Notes: a model not told the origin generated them from the sequence alone. DNA of 8,145 nucleotides from Acholeplasmatales bacterium (GCA_017388605.1 JAFPIE010000002.1:1-8145); one strand, 5' to 3'; positions 1 through 7,950 are shown, counted from the first letter of the stretch. Program-made: numbers and translations.

Positions 1-759
<759 letters not shown>

Positions 760-761
760 TG

Positions 762-789
762 AAAAAAGCCATTCATTTGAATGACTTTT
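762..789 (-). terminator. Rho-independent terminator of the lipoprotein gene
   Basis: Minus-strand hairpin: arm AAAAGTCATTC (789-779), loop AAAT, arm GAATGGCTTTT (774-764), making 11 pairs with one T-G wobble, followed by a run of T (to 762). It overlaps the TAA stop codon of the lipoprotein gene (790-788). It isolates the membrane-protein/lipoprotein unit from ligA. Read on the plus strand, the stem has a C-A mismatch and a poor T-tract. Confidence 0.85.
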
Positions 790-1258
790 ATTCTAGGGTT
801 GTTGGTTGCTCATATCTATATACAAAATATATCGTTTGTCCCTTAATTTCTCTAATTGTTTGCGTAGCTGCTGATTGATTTAATGGGTGCTTATAAGGAA
901 TTGTTGGTGCCTCATAGGTTAGATAATATCCATTTTTTCCATAATAAACATTAATCATTCGATAAAACTCTGTAGCATCATCGGAATAGGTAATACTAAA
1001 ATAGAAGGGAACCTCCCCATTTAAATGAGATATAACCCTATCTGTAGAATAAGCATCTACATAATATTCTACATTTAATTCTACACGAATCTTTTCTAAT
1101 TCCTCAAGAGTCTTGTAATATTTATTCTCCTCTGCTACAGTCTTATCTAAGGTTAACCATATTCCTAAGTAGCTATCTATTTCCTTTTTACAGGAGGTTA
1201 GAAATAAAAGTGGAAATATCATGAATATAGATAACACAATGCATAAATATTTTTTCAT
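788..1258 (-). CDS. Small lipoprotein of unknown function
   Basis: A 156-residue precursor. The N-terminus has MKK, a hydrophobic core (about 4-20) and a clear lipobox L20-T21-S22-C23, so signal peptidase II should cleave before Cys23 and leave a lipid-anchored protein of about 134 residues outside the membrane. I do not recognise the mature domain. It is mixed-charge, rich in tyrosine and predicted beta-type stretches, with GIWLTLD near the start and EIKGQTIYFVYRYEQ near the end. It is far shorter than CamS/YerH, the lipoprotein encoded next to ligA in Bacillus, and shows no similarity to it that I can see. The ATG overlaps the TGA stop of the membrane-protein gene (ATGA), and an AAGGAAG SD lies upstream within that gene, so the two are probably translationally coupled and may act together. 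A terminator follows directly. Confidence 0.85.
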   Translation of the reverse strand: MKKYLCIVLSIFMIFPLLFLTSCKKEIDSYLGIWLTLDKTVAEENKYYKTLEELEKIRVELNVEYYVDAYSTDRVISHLNGEVPFYFSITYSDDATEFYRMINVYYGKNGYYLTYEAPTIPYKHPLNQSAATQTIREIKGQTIYFVYRYEQPTTLE

Positions 1259-2202
1259 GCTACAGCTTCCTTCTTATCTTCTTCTACAGAAGATATTTTT
1301 TTCTTGTTTCTTTTCTTTCTTGGCATCTTCTTATATGGTTCTTTTCTTTTCGATGCAACATAAGATTCTGCCGCAAGATTATAATTTATGAACGTTAGAA
1401 TAATAATTGGCAAGGATAGTGCTAAGCTTATTACCTTTATTGGAAGTAAGAAGAATAATGCAATAATAATTACTGCAAAAATTAGCAAGATAAAATAAGA
1501 GGCTAATAGGCTTAATATCGTTTTAGGATTTACTATATCCTTAAATTTCATATCGGCATCCTTATGACATATATAAGCCTCTGTAATAGATATAAATCCA
1601 TAGAGGAGTGCTGTAATAATAGAGGTTATAAAGACGGATGCTGCCCAAAGGGCTAAAAGACTTACTATACCGGCTAAAATAATGGTTGTAAATACTAAAT
1701 CAATTAAAACATTTAATATTGTTTTCCAAATGCTTCTAGGGCAATTCTTTTTTCTTAGGAAAGCTGCAGTAAATAGATAAGAGAATAAAAGCCCAACCAC
1801 AATCGCAATCGGGAATACACTCATACCACCAACAATCGCATTGGCGGTATCCTTAATATTACCACTCATTGCTTGTGCGTAAACGGACCCTTCGGCCTCC
1901 GCAATAAATTCTTCAATTACTTGACTTAGCCATCCCTCAAATAGAATCATTTTAATTGCCTGCCATGGCGTTGACCAAGGTAGGCTTTTTGCCGCATCAA
2001 AGATATGATTGATCATATCCTCTATCGTATAGGATAGATTACCAAGCTCATTTGCCAAGGAGGAATTCATTTCCTCCATTGCACCCTTAGATACAATGAT
2101 GAAATAAATGATTGCGGGCACTAAGGCTAAAGAAATAATTACAAGGGGAATCCATGCCCATTTTAAGCTTAATAAATATGATTTTAATGTATATTTAATC
2201 AA
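1255..2202 (-). CDS. Six-helix membrane protein with lysine/arginine-rich C-terminal tail, unknown function
   Basis: Not recognised as a named family. Numbered from the TTG at 2202 (315 residues), hydrophobic segments lie at about 16-38, 126-149, 164-186, 188-208, 228-249 and 253-273. The 87-residue loop after the first helix is acidic, whereas basic clusters follow helix 2 (RKKNCPR), helix 4 (HKDADMKFK) and helix 6. By the positive-inside rule this gives both termini in the cytoplasm and the long loop outside. The tail at about 285-302 has 12 Lys/Arg in 18 residues. Two in-frame GTG codons lie upstream (2214, 2211), but both overlap the SD AGAAGGTGG (2219-2211), while TTG 2202 is 8 nt from it; I therefore chose TTG. 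It overlaps the downstream lipoprotein gene by 4 bp, suggesting joint function. It has its own promoter and is separated from pcrA by a terminator. Confidence 0.8.
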   Translation of the reverse strand: MIKYTLKSYLLSLKWAWIPLVIISLALVPAIIYFIIVSKGAMEEMNSSLANELGNLSYTIEDMINHIFDAAKSLPWSTPWQAIKMILFEGWLSQVIEEFIAEAEGSVYAQAMSGNIKDTANAIVGGMSVFPIAIVVGLLFSYLFTAAFLRKKNCPRSIWKTILNVLIDLVFTTIILAGIVSLLALWAASVFITSIITALLYGFISITEAYICHKDADMKFKDIVNPKTILSLLASYFILLIFAVIIIALFFLLPIKVISLALSLPIIILTFINYNLAAESYVASKRKEPYKKMPRKKRNKKKISSVEEDKKEAVA

Positions 2203-2210
2203 ATGAGCCA

Positions 2211-2219
2211 CCACCTTCT
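2211..2219 (-). promoter_or_regulatory. Ribosome binding site that decides the membrane-protein start
   Basis: Minus strand AGAAGGTGG (2219-2211). The GTG codons at 2214 and 2211 overlap this SD and could not use it; the TTG at 2202 has ideal 8-nt spacing. The predicted transcript start near 2222 would also leave the first GTG only about 8 nt of leader. Confidence 0.7.
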
Positions 2220-2228
2220 AATAAAAAC

Positions 2229-2257
2229 ATTATATCATGAAATATTTTGTTTTTTAA
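2229..2257 (-). promoter_or_regulatory. Promoter of the membrane-protein/lipoprotein unit
   Basis: A perfect TATAAT lies at 2234-2229 on the minus strand, preceded by TGA (extended -10). A 4/6 -35 match, TTAAAA (2257-2252), sits at 17-bp spacing. It lies between the pcrA terminator and the membrane-protein start, so the pair has its own transcription start. Confidence 0.75.
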
Positions 2258-2269
2258 GAAACAATTTCG

Positions 2270-2301
2270 AAAAGAAAAAGAATATGGGAAATTCCATATT
2301 C
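2270..2301 (-). terminator. Rho-independent terminator after pcrA
   Basis: Minus-strand stem GAATATGG / CCATATTC (2301-2294 with 2287-2280), 6-nt loop, followed by TTTTTCTTTT. It begins 7 nt past the pcrA stop codon and closes the glnS-ABC-F-pcrA unit. On the plus strand no T-tract follows the stem, so the direction is clear. Confidence 0.85.
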
Positions 2302-2307
2302 TAATCT

Positions 2308-4464
2308 CTATATTTTTCTTATGGATGGGTGATTACCATTTAATACCTTTACTCCATATGGAGCCTTAAAGGCTACGGTAATCAAAGAACCCGATACCTG
2401 TACTACTAAGCCATCTCCAAAGGCCTTATGATTAATTTTATCTCCTATTTTATAGGAAATATCAGATACTACCTCTTCCTTCTTTTTTTCTTCCTTTTTA
2501 TAGGTGAAGGAGGCAAAGGTAGTAGATTCTCCAAGATTTACCCTAGTCTTTGGCTTAGAGCCTCTTAAATTCTCATATAGCTTAGAATCCATTTCGCTAA
2601 TAAAGCGAGAGGGTACCATATATTCTGTTTTACCAAATCTCATTCTATTTTCAGCATTTGTAAGATATAGCTCATTCTTAGCTCTGGTTATGCCGACATA
2701 GCAAATTCTTCTTTCCTCTTCTAAATCCTCATTGGAGGAAATATTAATTCCTGGGAAGATTTCTTCTTCCATAGCTACCATAAATACAGTATCAAATTCT
2801 AGTCCCTTAGCCTGATGGAAGGTTGTAAGACGAACAGATTCATCAGATTTTATATCATCATGCTCACTTCTTAAGGATAAATCAAATAATAAATTCTCAA
2901 GCATTTCAAAGTGCGTTAAGCCTAAATCCTCATATTCCTCCTCTGTTTCCTTTAGTACAGAGGAAAATTCTTGAATATTATCTAACCTATCCTGATAGGA
3001 ATCCATATCCTTTCTGATTTCATCATCATAACCTGTTTTATCATAGATTTCCTTTAATATTCCTGGCAAGGATAAATCCTCTATTTTATCCCTTATCTCA
3101 TCTAGAGTAGATTTAAATTGTCTTAAATTGTCTGCGGCAATGCCATTACCGGAATAATGATCTATTGCATCATATAGGGGTAATGTTTTTTCATATGCCT
3201 TTATTTTAAGATTTTCTAATATCTTTTTTCCTATTTTTCTTTTAGGTACATTAACTACTCTATCAAAGGAAAAATCATCATCTGGATGAATTAATAATCT
3301 TAAATATGCACTCATATCTTTTATTTCCGCTCTAGAAAAGAAGGATAATCCTCCATAAATGGTATAAGGAATCTTGTTTTTAACAAGCTGATCCTCAAAG
3401 CTTCTAGAAATAGAATTTGCACGATACATAATTGCAAAATCAGAATATTCTTTTCCTTTTCTTATGCCCTCTAATATTTTATTGATGACAAAGATGGTTT
3501 CATCATAGGAGCTTGTAGCTCTATAATATTTTGGAAGTGGACCAACCTTTTTATTTGAGAACATAATCTTTTTAATTTGATTTGGATTCTTTAAAATTAT
3601 ATTGTTAGCCAAATCAAGAATTTGTGTCGTAGATCTATAATTTTCTTCAAGTAATATTAATGTATAATCCTTGTATTCCGTTTGGAATTTCATTATATTT
3701 TCAATCTTAGCTCCTCTAAAGGAATAAATGGATTGGAAATCATCACCAACGACAAATATATTTCTATTCCTTCTTGCAAGCAAGGTCATCAAATCATATT
3801 GCATGGCATTTGTATCTTGGAATTCATCGACTAATACATAGTCAAATTGATTTTGATATTTTTCTAAGATATTAGGATTCTTATGAAATAACTCTATAGT
3901 TTTAATGATTAAATCATCAAAATCTAATAAGTTTTCCTCCTTACATCTTTCTTCATATTTTTGATTTACAATGGTAAATATGTTTAAAAGACGTGGATCT
4001 CTTATACTATAATTTTTAAAATTCTTACTTTTAGATATTAATTCTCTTATAACCTTGGGCTTATAATCCGTATCAAAATCTAAATCCTCTATAATCTTCT
4101 TAACAATCTTTAAGGAATCATCCTCATCTAATATGTTAAATTTTTTATTATAGGGTGGCATAGCATCAATTTCCATTCTTAAAAGCCTTGCGCAAAAGGA
4201 ATGGAAGGTAGATACCCACATATAATCGGTATTAATGTCAAGCATATCAGCAACTCTCTTTTTCATTTCAAGAGCGGCCTTGTTCGTAAATGTTACCGCA
4301 AGAATCTTAGAGGGTATTACCTTTAATTCTTTTATGATATATGAAATTCTAGTGGTTAATACCTTTGTTTTTCCACTACCCGCACCTGCCATTACCATAA
4401 CTGGTCCTTCCGTTGTTGTAACAGCTAGCCTTTGGGCTGGATTAAGATTCGTTAGTAAATCCAT
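2308..4464 (-). CDS. pcrA: ATP-dependent DNA helicase PcrA (UvrD/Rep family)
   Basis: A superfamily 1A 3'-5' DNA helicase that unwinds DNA in repair and rolling-circle replication and clears proteins and stalled RNA polymerase from DNA. The 718 residues are close to the usual 720-740. Motifs in order: Q motif NPAQ (8-11), Walker A GAGSGKT (27-33), Ia TFTNKAA (58-64), motif II DEFQDTN (213-219), motif III VGDDFQSIYSFRGA (239-252), motif IV NYRS (275-278), motif V FHQAKGLEF (549-557) and motif VI CYVGITRAK (588-596). Residues 672-718 (GDKINHKAFGDG...) form the small C-terminal domain typical of PcrA, known to bind RNA polymerase. It starts 3 nt after the ABC-F stop codon, with its AGGAG SD inside the end of that gene, so the two are cotranscribed. 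No key residue is missing. The complete domain order and this C-terminal domain favour PcrA over Rep or another UvrD paralogue. Confidence 0.97.
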   Translation of the reverse strand: MDLLTNLNPAQRLAVTTTEGPVMVMAGAGSGKTKVLTTRISYIIKELKVIPSKILAVTFTNKAALEMKKRVADMLDINTDYMWVSTFHSFCARLLRMEIDAMPPYNKKFNILDEDDSLKIVKKIIEDLDFDTDYKPKVIRELISKSKNFKNYSIRDPRLLNIFTIVNQKYEERCKEENLLDFDDLIIKTIELFHKNPNILEKYQNQFDYVLVDEFQDTNAMQYDLMTLLARRNRNIFVVGDDFQSIYSFRGAKIENIMKFQTEYKDYTLILLEENYRSTTQILDLANNIILKNPNQIKKIMFSNKKVGPLPKYYRATSSYDETIFVINKILEGIRKGKEYSDFAIMYRANSISRSFEDQLVKNKIPYTIYGGLSFFSRAEIKDMSAYLRLLIHPDDDFSFDRVVNVPKRKIGKKILENLKIKAYEKTLPLYDAIDHYSGNGIAADNLRQFKSTLDEIRDKIEDLSLPGILKEIYDKTGYDDEIRKDMDSYQDRLDNIQEFSSVLKETEEEYEDLGLTHFEMLENLLFDLSLRSEHDDIKSDESVRLTTFHQAKGLEFDTVFMVAMEEEIFPGINISSNEDLEEERRICYVGITRAKNELYLTNAENRMRFGKTEYMVPSRFISEMDSKLYENLRGSKPKTRVNLGESTTFASFTYKKEEKKKEEVVSDISYKIGDKINHKAFGDGLVVQVSGSLITVAFKAPYGVKVLNGNHPSIRKI

Positions 4465-4467
4465 AAA

Positions 4468-6045
4468 TTACTCCTGCTTTTCTAAAAATTCCTCATATGT
4501 TGTTACTCTATCAATAAAGCTTCCATCCTTGTTGATAGAGATAATACGATTACAAACTGTTTCTAAAAGCTCTGCATCATGACTTGAGAATAAAATATTT
4601 CCCTTATAATTTAGCATACCCTCATTTAGTGCTGTAATCGATTCTAGGTCTAGGTGGTTTGTTGGATCCTCTAATACTAATACATTAGGGCATTCAAGCA
4701 TTAGCTTTGCCATCATGCATCTTACCTTTTCTCCACCGGATAAAACATTACATTTCTTTAATGCTTCGTCGCCACTAAATAGCATTCTACCAAGCCAGCC
4801 TCTAATGAAGGATTCCGTTTGATCCTCCTTAGAATATTGTCTAAGCCAATCAATCATATTTAAATCCTTATCAAAATATTCCTTATTATCCTGTGGTAGA
4901 TATCCTACATTTGTTGTAATACCCCATTTAAATTTTCCTGTGTAATCTGTATCCTTGCCAGCTAAAATATTAAATAGAGTTTGAATTTGATGTGTATTTT
5001 CAGCTAAAATACCTATTTTATCATTCTTATTCACCGTGAAGGTTAAATCCTTAAATACACCTGGCTTAGTAAGCTTTTCTACAATTAGAATATCATTACC
5101 AACCTCTCTATTTTGCTTAAATCCAATATATGGATATCTTCTTGAGGATGGTTCAATATCATCAAGTGTAATCTTTTCTAATAGCTTCTTTCTAGATGTT
5201 GCCTGACGGCTTTTCGATTTATTTGCACTAAATCTTGCGATGAATTCCTGCAATTCCTTAGCCTTTTGTTCGTTCTTCTTATTTAAATCCTTAGCCTGCT
5301 GCAAAGCGAGCTGGCTTGATTCATACCAGAATTCATAATTACCTACATAAAGCTTGATTTTACCAAAATCAACATCACAAATATGTGTACATACATTATT
5401 TAAGAAATGGCGGTCATGAGAAACGATTAGTACTGTGTTTTCAAAATTAAGTAAGAAATTCTCAAGCCATCTTGTAGATTTATAATCTAGGTTATTGGTA
5501 GGCTCATCTAAAAGTAGGATATCTGGGTTTCCGAATAATGCTTGAGCAAGCAATACCTTAATTTTAACCTTCGCATCTAATTCACCCATTAGCTTGTAGT
5601 AGCAATCTGCATCTACACCTAAGCCTGCAAGTAGGGTTTCTGCATCACTTTCTGCCTCCCAACCACCAAGCTCTGCAAATTCACCCTCAAGCTCTGAGGC
5701 TCTAATACCATCCTCATCACTGAAGTCCTCCTTTGCGTATAGGGCATCCTTTTCCTTTTGGATTTCCATTAATCTTTTATGGCCTAATAATACGGTTTGA
5801 ATTGCTGTTTCATCATTATAGGCATTCTGGTCCTGCTTTAAAATGGACATTCTTTCATTCTTATCCATTAAAACCTCACCAGTTGTAGATTCTATATCTC
5901 CACTTAATAGCTTTAAAAATGTAGATTTACCAGCACCATTCGCACCAATAATTCCATAACAATTTCCTTTACTAAAGGTAATATTAACATCCTTAAATAA
6001 AACTCTAGATCCATATTGTAATCCTAGGTTTACTGTCTTTAACAT
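4468..6045 (-). CDS. ykpA: ABC-F family ATPase, YkpA/YbiT-like, with one degenerate ATP site
   Basis: A soluble twin-ATPase protein of the ABC-F family, members of which act at the ribosomal E site; there is no membrane domain. It has 525 residues, a little under the usual 530-545 for the YkpA branch. NBD1: Walker A GANGAGKST (34-42), Walker B ILLLDEPTNNLD (176-187), switch SHD (209-211). The interdomain linker, about 243-300, contains the basic FSANKSKSRQATSRKKLLEK-type helix that meets P-site tRNA in the family. NBD2: signature LSGGEK (435-440), VLEDPTNHLD (457-466), SHD (488-490). Two elements are abnormal: the NBD1 signature position reads ELDAKVK (155-161) instead of LSGGE, and the NBD2 Walker A reads AENTHQIQT (348-356), with no lysine. 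ATG 6045 has a GGAGGAG SD. It lies 73 bp downstream of glnS and 3 bp upstream of pcrA, probably one operon. It is unlikely to be an antibiotic-resistance ABC-F, judging by its resemblance to the housekeeping YkpA/YbiT type. Confidence 0.93.
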   Translation of the reverse strand: MLKTVNLGLQYGSRVLFKDVNITFSKGNCYGIIGANGAGKSTFLKLLSGDIESTTGEVLMDKNERMSILKQDQNAYNDETAIQTVLLGHKRLMEIQKEKDALYAKEDFSDEDGIRASELEGEFAELGGWEAESDAETLLAGLGVDADCYYKLMGELDAKVKIKVLLAQALFGNPDILLLDEPTNNLDYKSTRWLENFLLNFENTVLIVSHDRHFLNNVCTHICDVDFGKIKLYVGNYEFWYESSQLALQQAKDLNKKNEQKAKELQEFIARFSANKSKSRQATSRKKLLEKITLDDIEPSSRRYPYIGFKQNREVGNDILIVEKLTKPGVFKDLTFTVNKNDKIGILAENTHQIQTLFNILAGKDTDYTGKFKWGITTNVGYLPQDNKEYFDKDLNMIDWLRQYSKEDQTESFIRGWLGRMLFSGDEALKKCNVLSGGEKVRCMMAKLMLECPNVLVLEDPTNHLDLESITALNEGMLNYKGNILFSSHDAELLETVCNRIISINKDGSFIDRVTTYEEFLEKQE

Positions 6046-6081
6046 AATATATCTCCTCCAAAAAATATATTTCTAAACGTA

Positions 6082-6113
6082 AAATTAAGGGCTGTAGAAA
6101 CAGTCCTTAATTT
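6082..6113. other. Strong hairpin between glnS and the ABC-F gene (possible terminator or attenuator)
   Basis: Inverted repeat AAATTAAGG-n-CTGT-loop-ACAG-n-CCTTAATTT (6082-6113). The plus-strand RNA closes completely through a G-U pair (6091/6104) and is followed by ATTTTTT (6114-6120). The minus-strand RNA, the sense direction for the flanking genes, has an A-C mismatch there and only four T before ACG. It may partly terminate glnS transcripts, attenuate the ABC-F gene, or stop antisense transcription. I see no convincing promoter between it and the ABC-F start. Confidence 0.6.
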
Positions 6114-6118
6114 ATTTT

Positions 6119-7762
6119 TTATAGCTTAAATGAACTCTTTAATCCGCATGTACGGTTGAATACAAGCTTATCCTTAGTTGAGTCCTTATCTGTACAATAA
6201 TATCCATTACGGATGAACTGGTAATGATCAAGTGGCTTAGTATCCTCTAAGGATTTTTCTACAAAGCCCTCAAATACATGGATAGAATCTGGATTTAATC
6301 TTTCCATGAAATCTAAATCCTTATTCTCCTCTGTTTCATCTAGCATTAATGGCTCAAATAGACGGAATTCTGCAGGAATTGCAGTAGCTGCATCTACATA
6401 ATGAATATTACCATTTGGCTTTCTACCATCGAATTCACCGCTCTTTGTTTCAGGATCATAGGTTGCATGAATTACAGTAATATTACCATTTTCATCCTTC
6501 TCTACAGAATTTGCAGTAATGAAGTATGCCTTCATTAATCTTACCTCAACACCTAAAGCAAGTCTCTTCCACTTCTTATTAGGCTTTTCCTCAATGAAGT
6601 CCTCTCTTTCGATATAAACCTCATGAGAGAAGGAAATCTTTCTTGAGCCTAATTCCTCATTTTCCTGATTGTTTGGCGCATCAAGCCATTCAATCTTACC
6701 CTCTGGGTAGTTATCAATAATAACCTTTACTGGGTTAATAACTGCATTAGGTCTTGTAGCCTTTAATCTTAAATCACTTCTTAATTCCTCATCTAGCTGA
6801 TCTGCCTCAACCGTAGAATTCACTCTAGATAAGCCAGTACCTAGGATGAAGTTTCTAATAGAATCCGGAGTAAATCCCTTTCTTCTTAAGCCACATAATG
6901 TTGGCATACGTGGATCATCATAGCCAGATACCTTACCTGCATCTACAAGTGCACGTAAATATCTTTTTGACATGATGGTATTCGTAATATTTAATCTACC
7001 AAATTCATACTGATGTGGCTTCTTTTCAATTCCACAATTATCTACAACCCAATCGTATAATACTCTATGGTTATCATATTCAAGTGAGCATAGAGAATGG
7101 GTAATTCCTTCGAAGGAATCCTGTAGTGGGTGTGCAAAATCATACATTGGGAAAATGCACCATTTTGTGCCCTGTCTATGATGGTTAATATGTAGAATTC
7201 TATACATTACTGGGTCTCTCATGTTGATATTAGGGCTTGCCATATCAATCTTAGCTCTTAGAGTCTTTTCACCATCAGCATATTTGCCTTCCTTCATTTC
7301 CTCAAAAAGCTTTAAATTCTCTTCTACACTTCTATCTCTATATGGAGAATTCTTACCTGGCTCATTTAATGTACCACGGTATTTAGAAATTTCTTCCTGA
7401 GATAGGTCATCTACATAAGCAAGACCTCTTTTAATTAAGTCGATGGCTTTTAGATAGGTAGCCTCAAAATAATCAGAGCCATAGAAAATATTTGCAGGCT
7501 TATAGCCTAACCAAGCTAAATCCTCAATAATACCTTCTACGAATTCCTTATCCTCCTTTGCAGGATTTGTATCATCAAATCTTAAATTTGTTTTTCCATT
7601 AAATGCCTTTGCAAGCTCAAAATTTGTAATGATTGCTCTTGCATGACCAATATGTAGGTAAGCATTAGGCTCTGGTGGGAATCTTGTGATAATTTCATCA
7701 ACCTTACCAGAATCTAGGTCATTCTGCATTATTGTTTTAATAAAGTTATTAATTTCTGCCAT
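6119..7762 (-). CDS. glnS: Glutaminyl-tRNA synthetase
   Basis: A class Ic cytoplasmic aminoacyl-tRNA synthetase that attaches glutamine to tRNA-Gln. From ATG 7762 it is 547 residues, close to the 554 of E. coli GlnRS. The Rossmann catalytic part has [17 protein letters not shown] (27-43, with the HIGH motif at 37-40) and RFDDTNP (61-67). The second signature MSKR (264-267) follows YEFGRLNIT. The anticodon-binding beta-barrels follow, with [10 protein letters not shown] (411-420) and [20 protein letters not shown] (453-472) corresponding to the conserved H-x-D/A...R-L-F region, and the family ending VFNRTCGL (534-541). An in-frame GTG at 7771 overlaps the SD AGAGGTG, whereas ATG 7762 is 8 nt beyond it, so ATG is chosen. 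GlnRS rather than a discriminating GluRS is supported by the N-terminus and the C-terminal barrels. It is the first gene of the probable glnS-ABC-F-pcrA operon. No T-box fits, since the leader is only about 25 nt. Confidence 0.97.
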   Translation of the reverse strand: MAEINNFIKTIMQNDLDSGKVDEIITRFPPEPNAYLHIGHARAIITNFELAKAFNGKTNLRFDDTNPAKEDKEFVEGIIEDLAWLGYKPANIFYGSDYFEATYLKAIDLIKRGLAYVDDLSQEEISKYRGTLNEPGKNSPYRDRSVEENLKLFEEMKEGKYADGEKTLRAKIDMASPNINMRDPVMYRILHINHHRQGTKWCIFPMYDFAHPLQDSFEGITHSLCSLEYDNHRVLYDWVVDNCGIEKKPHQYEFGRLNITNTIMSKRYLRALVDAGKVSGYDDPRMPTLCGLRRKGFTPDSIRNFILGTGLSRVNSTVEADQLDEELRSDLRLKATRPNAVINPVKVIIDNYPEGKIEWLDAPNNQENEELGSRKISFSHEVYIEREDFIEEKPNKKWKRLALGVEVRLMKAYFITANSVEKDENGNITVIHATYDPETKSGEFDGRKPNGNIHYVDAATAIPAEFRLFEPLMLDETEENKDLDFMERLNPDSIHVFEGFVEKSLEDTKPLDHYQFIRNGYYCTDKDSTKDKLVFNRTCGLKSSFKL

Positions 7763-7768
7763 AACTTT

Positions 7769-7775
7769 CACCTCT
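7769..7775 (-). promoter_or_regulatory. Ribosome binding site that decides the glnS start
   Basis: Minus strand AGAGGTG (7775-7769). It overlaps the upstream in-frame GTG (7771-7769) and sits 8 nt before ATG 7762, which favours the ATG. Confidence 0.7.
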
Positions 7776-7792
7776 AAAAAAATTATAGATAC

Positions 7793-7821
7793 ATTATACT
7801 ACAAATGAATTAAAATCTCTA
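7793..7821 (-). promoter_or_regulatory. Promoter of glnS
   Basis: TATAAT at 7798-7793 on the minus strand, with a 4/6 -35 match TAGAGA (7821-7816) at 17-bp spacing. A start near 7786 gives a leader of about 24 nt containing the SD. A second TATAAT at 7787-7782 would place the start inside the SD and is less likely to be used. Confidence 0.65.
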
Positions 7822-7833
7822 TACATTACAAAC

Positions 7834-7849
7834 ATTTACTTTAGTAAAT
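7834..7849. promoter_or_regulatory. 16-bp palindrome in the glnS/queT divergent region, possible operator
   Basis: ATTTACT-TT-AGTAAAT: two perfect 7-base arms with a 2-base centre. It lies 12 bp upstream of the glnS -35 and overlaps the candidate queT -35. Two copies of TCTCTATA (7816-7823 and 7859-7866) flank it at nearly equal distances. An AT-rich palindrome of this size can arise by chance, so a regulator-binding role is only inferred. The rest of the intergenic region holds the two promoters and the queT leader. Confidence 0.35.
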
Positions 7850-7868
7850 CTCTTTTATTCTCTATATT
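7840..7868 (+). promoter_or_regulatory. Candidate promoter of queT
   Basis: TATATT at 7863-7868 (5/6 to the -10 consensus) with a weak TTTAGT (7840-7845, 3/6) at 17-bp spacing. The start would be near 7875, giving a leader of about 78 nt. TTGAAA at 7871-7876 resembles a -35 box, but no acceptable -10 lies at the right distance from it. Confidence 0.4.
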
Positions 7869-7889
7869 TTTTGAAAGCCTTGTAAAAAG

Positions 7890-7950
7890 TTTCCATTGGC
7901 CTTAAAACCAATTTGAGGATTTCCTATCAATCGCTATAGCAAGGAGGAAA
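7890..7950 (+). promoter_or_regulatory. Structured queT leader, possible translational riboswitch
   Basis: Two hairpins share bases and cannot coexist: ATTGG (7895-7899) with CCAAT (7908-7912), or CCTTAAA (7900-7906) with TTTGAGG (7912-7918, seven pairs including one U-G). Just after, TTTCCT (7920-7925) is complementary to AGGAAA (7945-7950), which overlaps the end of the SD AAGGAGG (7941-7947). QueT-family genes are often controlled by preQ1 riboswitches. I see no preQ1-I core and no convincing preQ1-II fit, so ligand and class are unassigned. Confidence 0.4.
7941..7947 (+). promoter_or_regulatory. Strong Shine-Dalgarno site of queT
   Basis: AAGGAGG, a near-perfect SD. It is 5 nt before the in-frame ATT at 7953 and 6 nt before the TTG at 7954, which is one base out of frame with the QueT coding sequence. 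It locates the start region but does not decide between the two. Confidence 0.75.

Noticed and set aside
788..1258. CamS/YerH lipoprotein, the usual ligA neighbour in Bacillus
   Set aside because: At 156 residues it is far too short, lies upstream instead of downstream of ligA, and shows no visible CamS-like sequence.
2504..2701. Plus-strand open frame of 65 codons
   Set aside because: Antisense shadow of the pcrA C-terminal region (motif VI to the tail).
2790..2818. PcrA motif V reads FHQAKGLEF rather than the common HAAKGLEF form
   Set aside because: The HQAKGLE variant is common among UvrD-like helicases; all catalytic motifs are otherwise present.
4235..4582. Plus-strand open frame of 115 codons
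   Set aside because: Antisense to the pcrA start and the ABC-F end; both sense frames are conserved, so this is a shadow.
7871..7899. TTGAAA as a -35 box for queT
   Set aside because: At 16-18 bp spacing the bases read around CATTGG, which is not a credible -10; TATATT at 7863-7868 is a better candidate.
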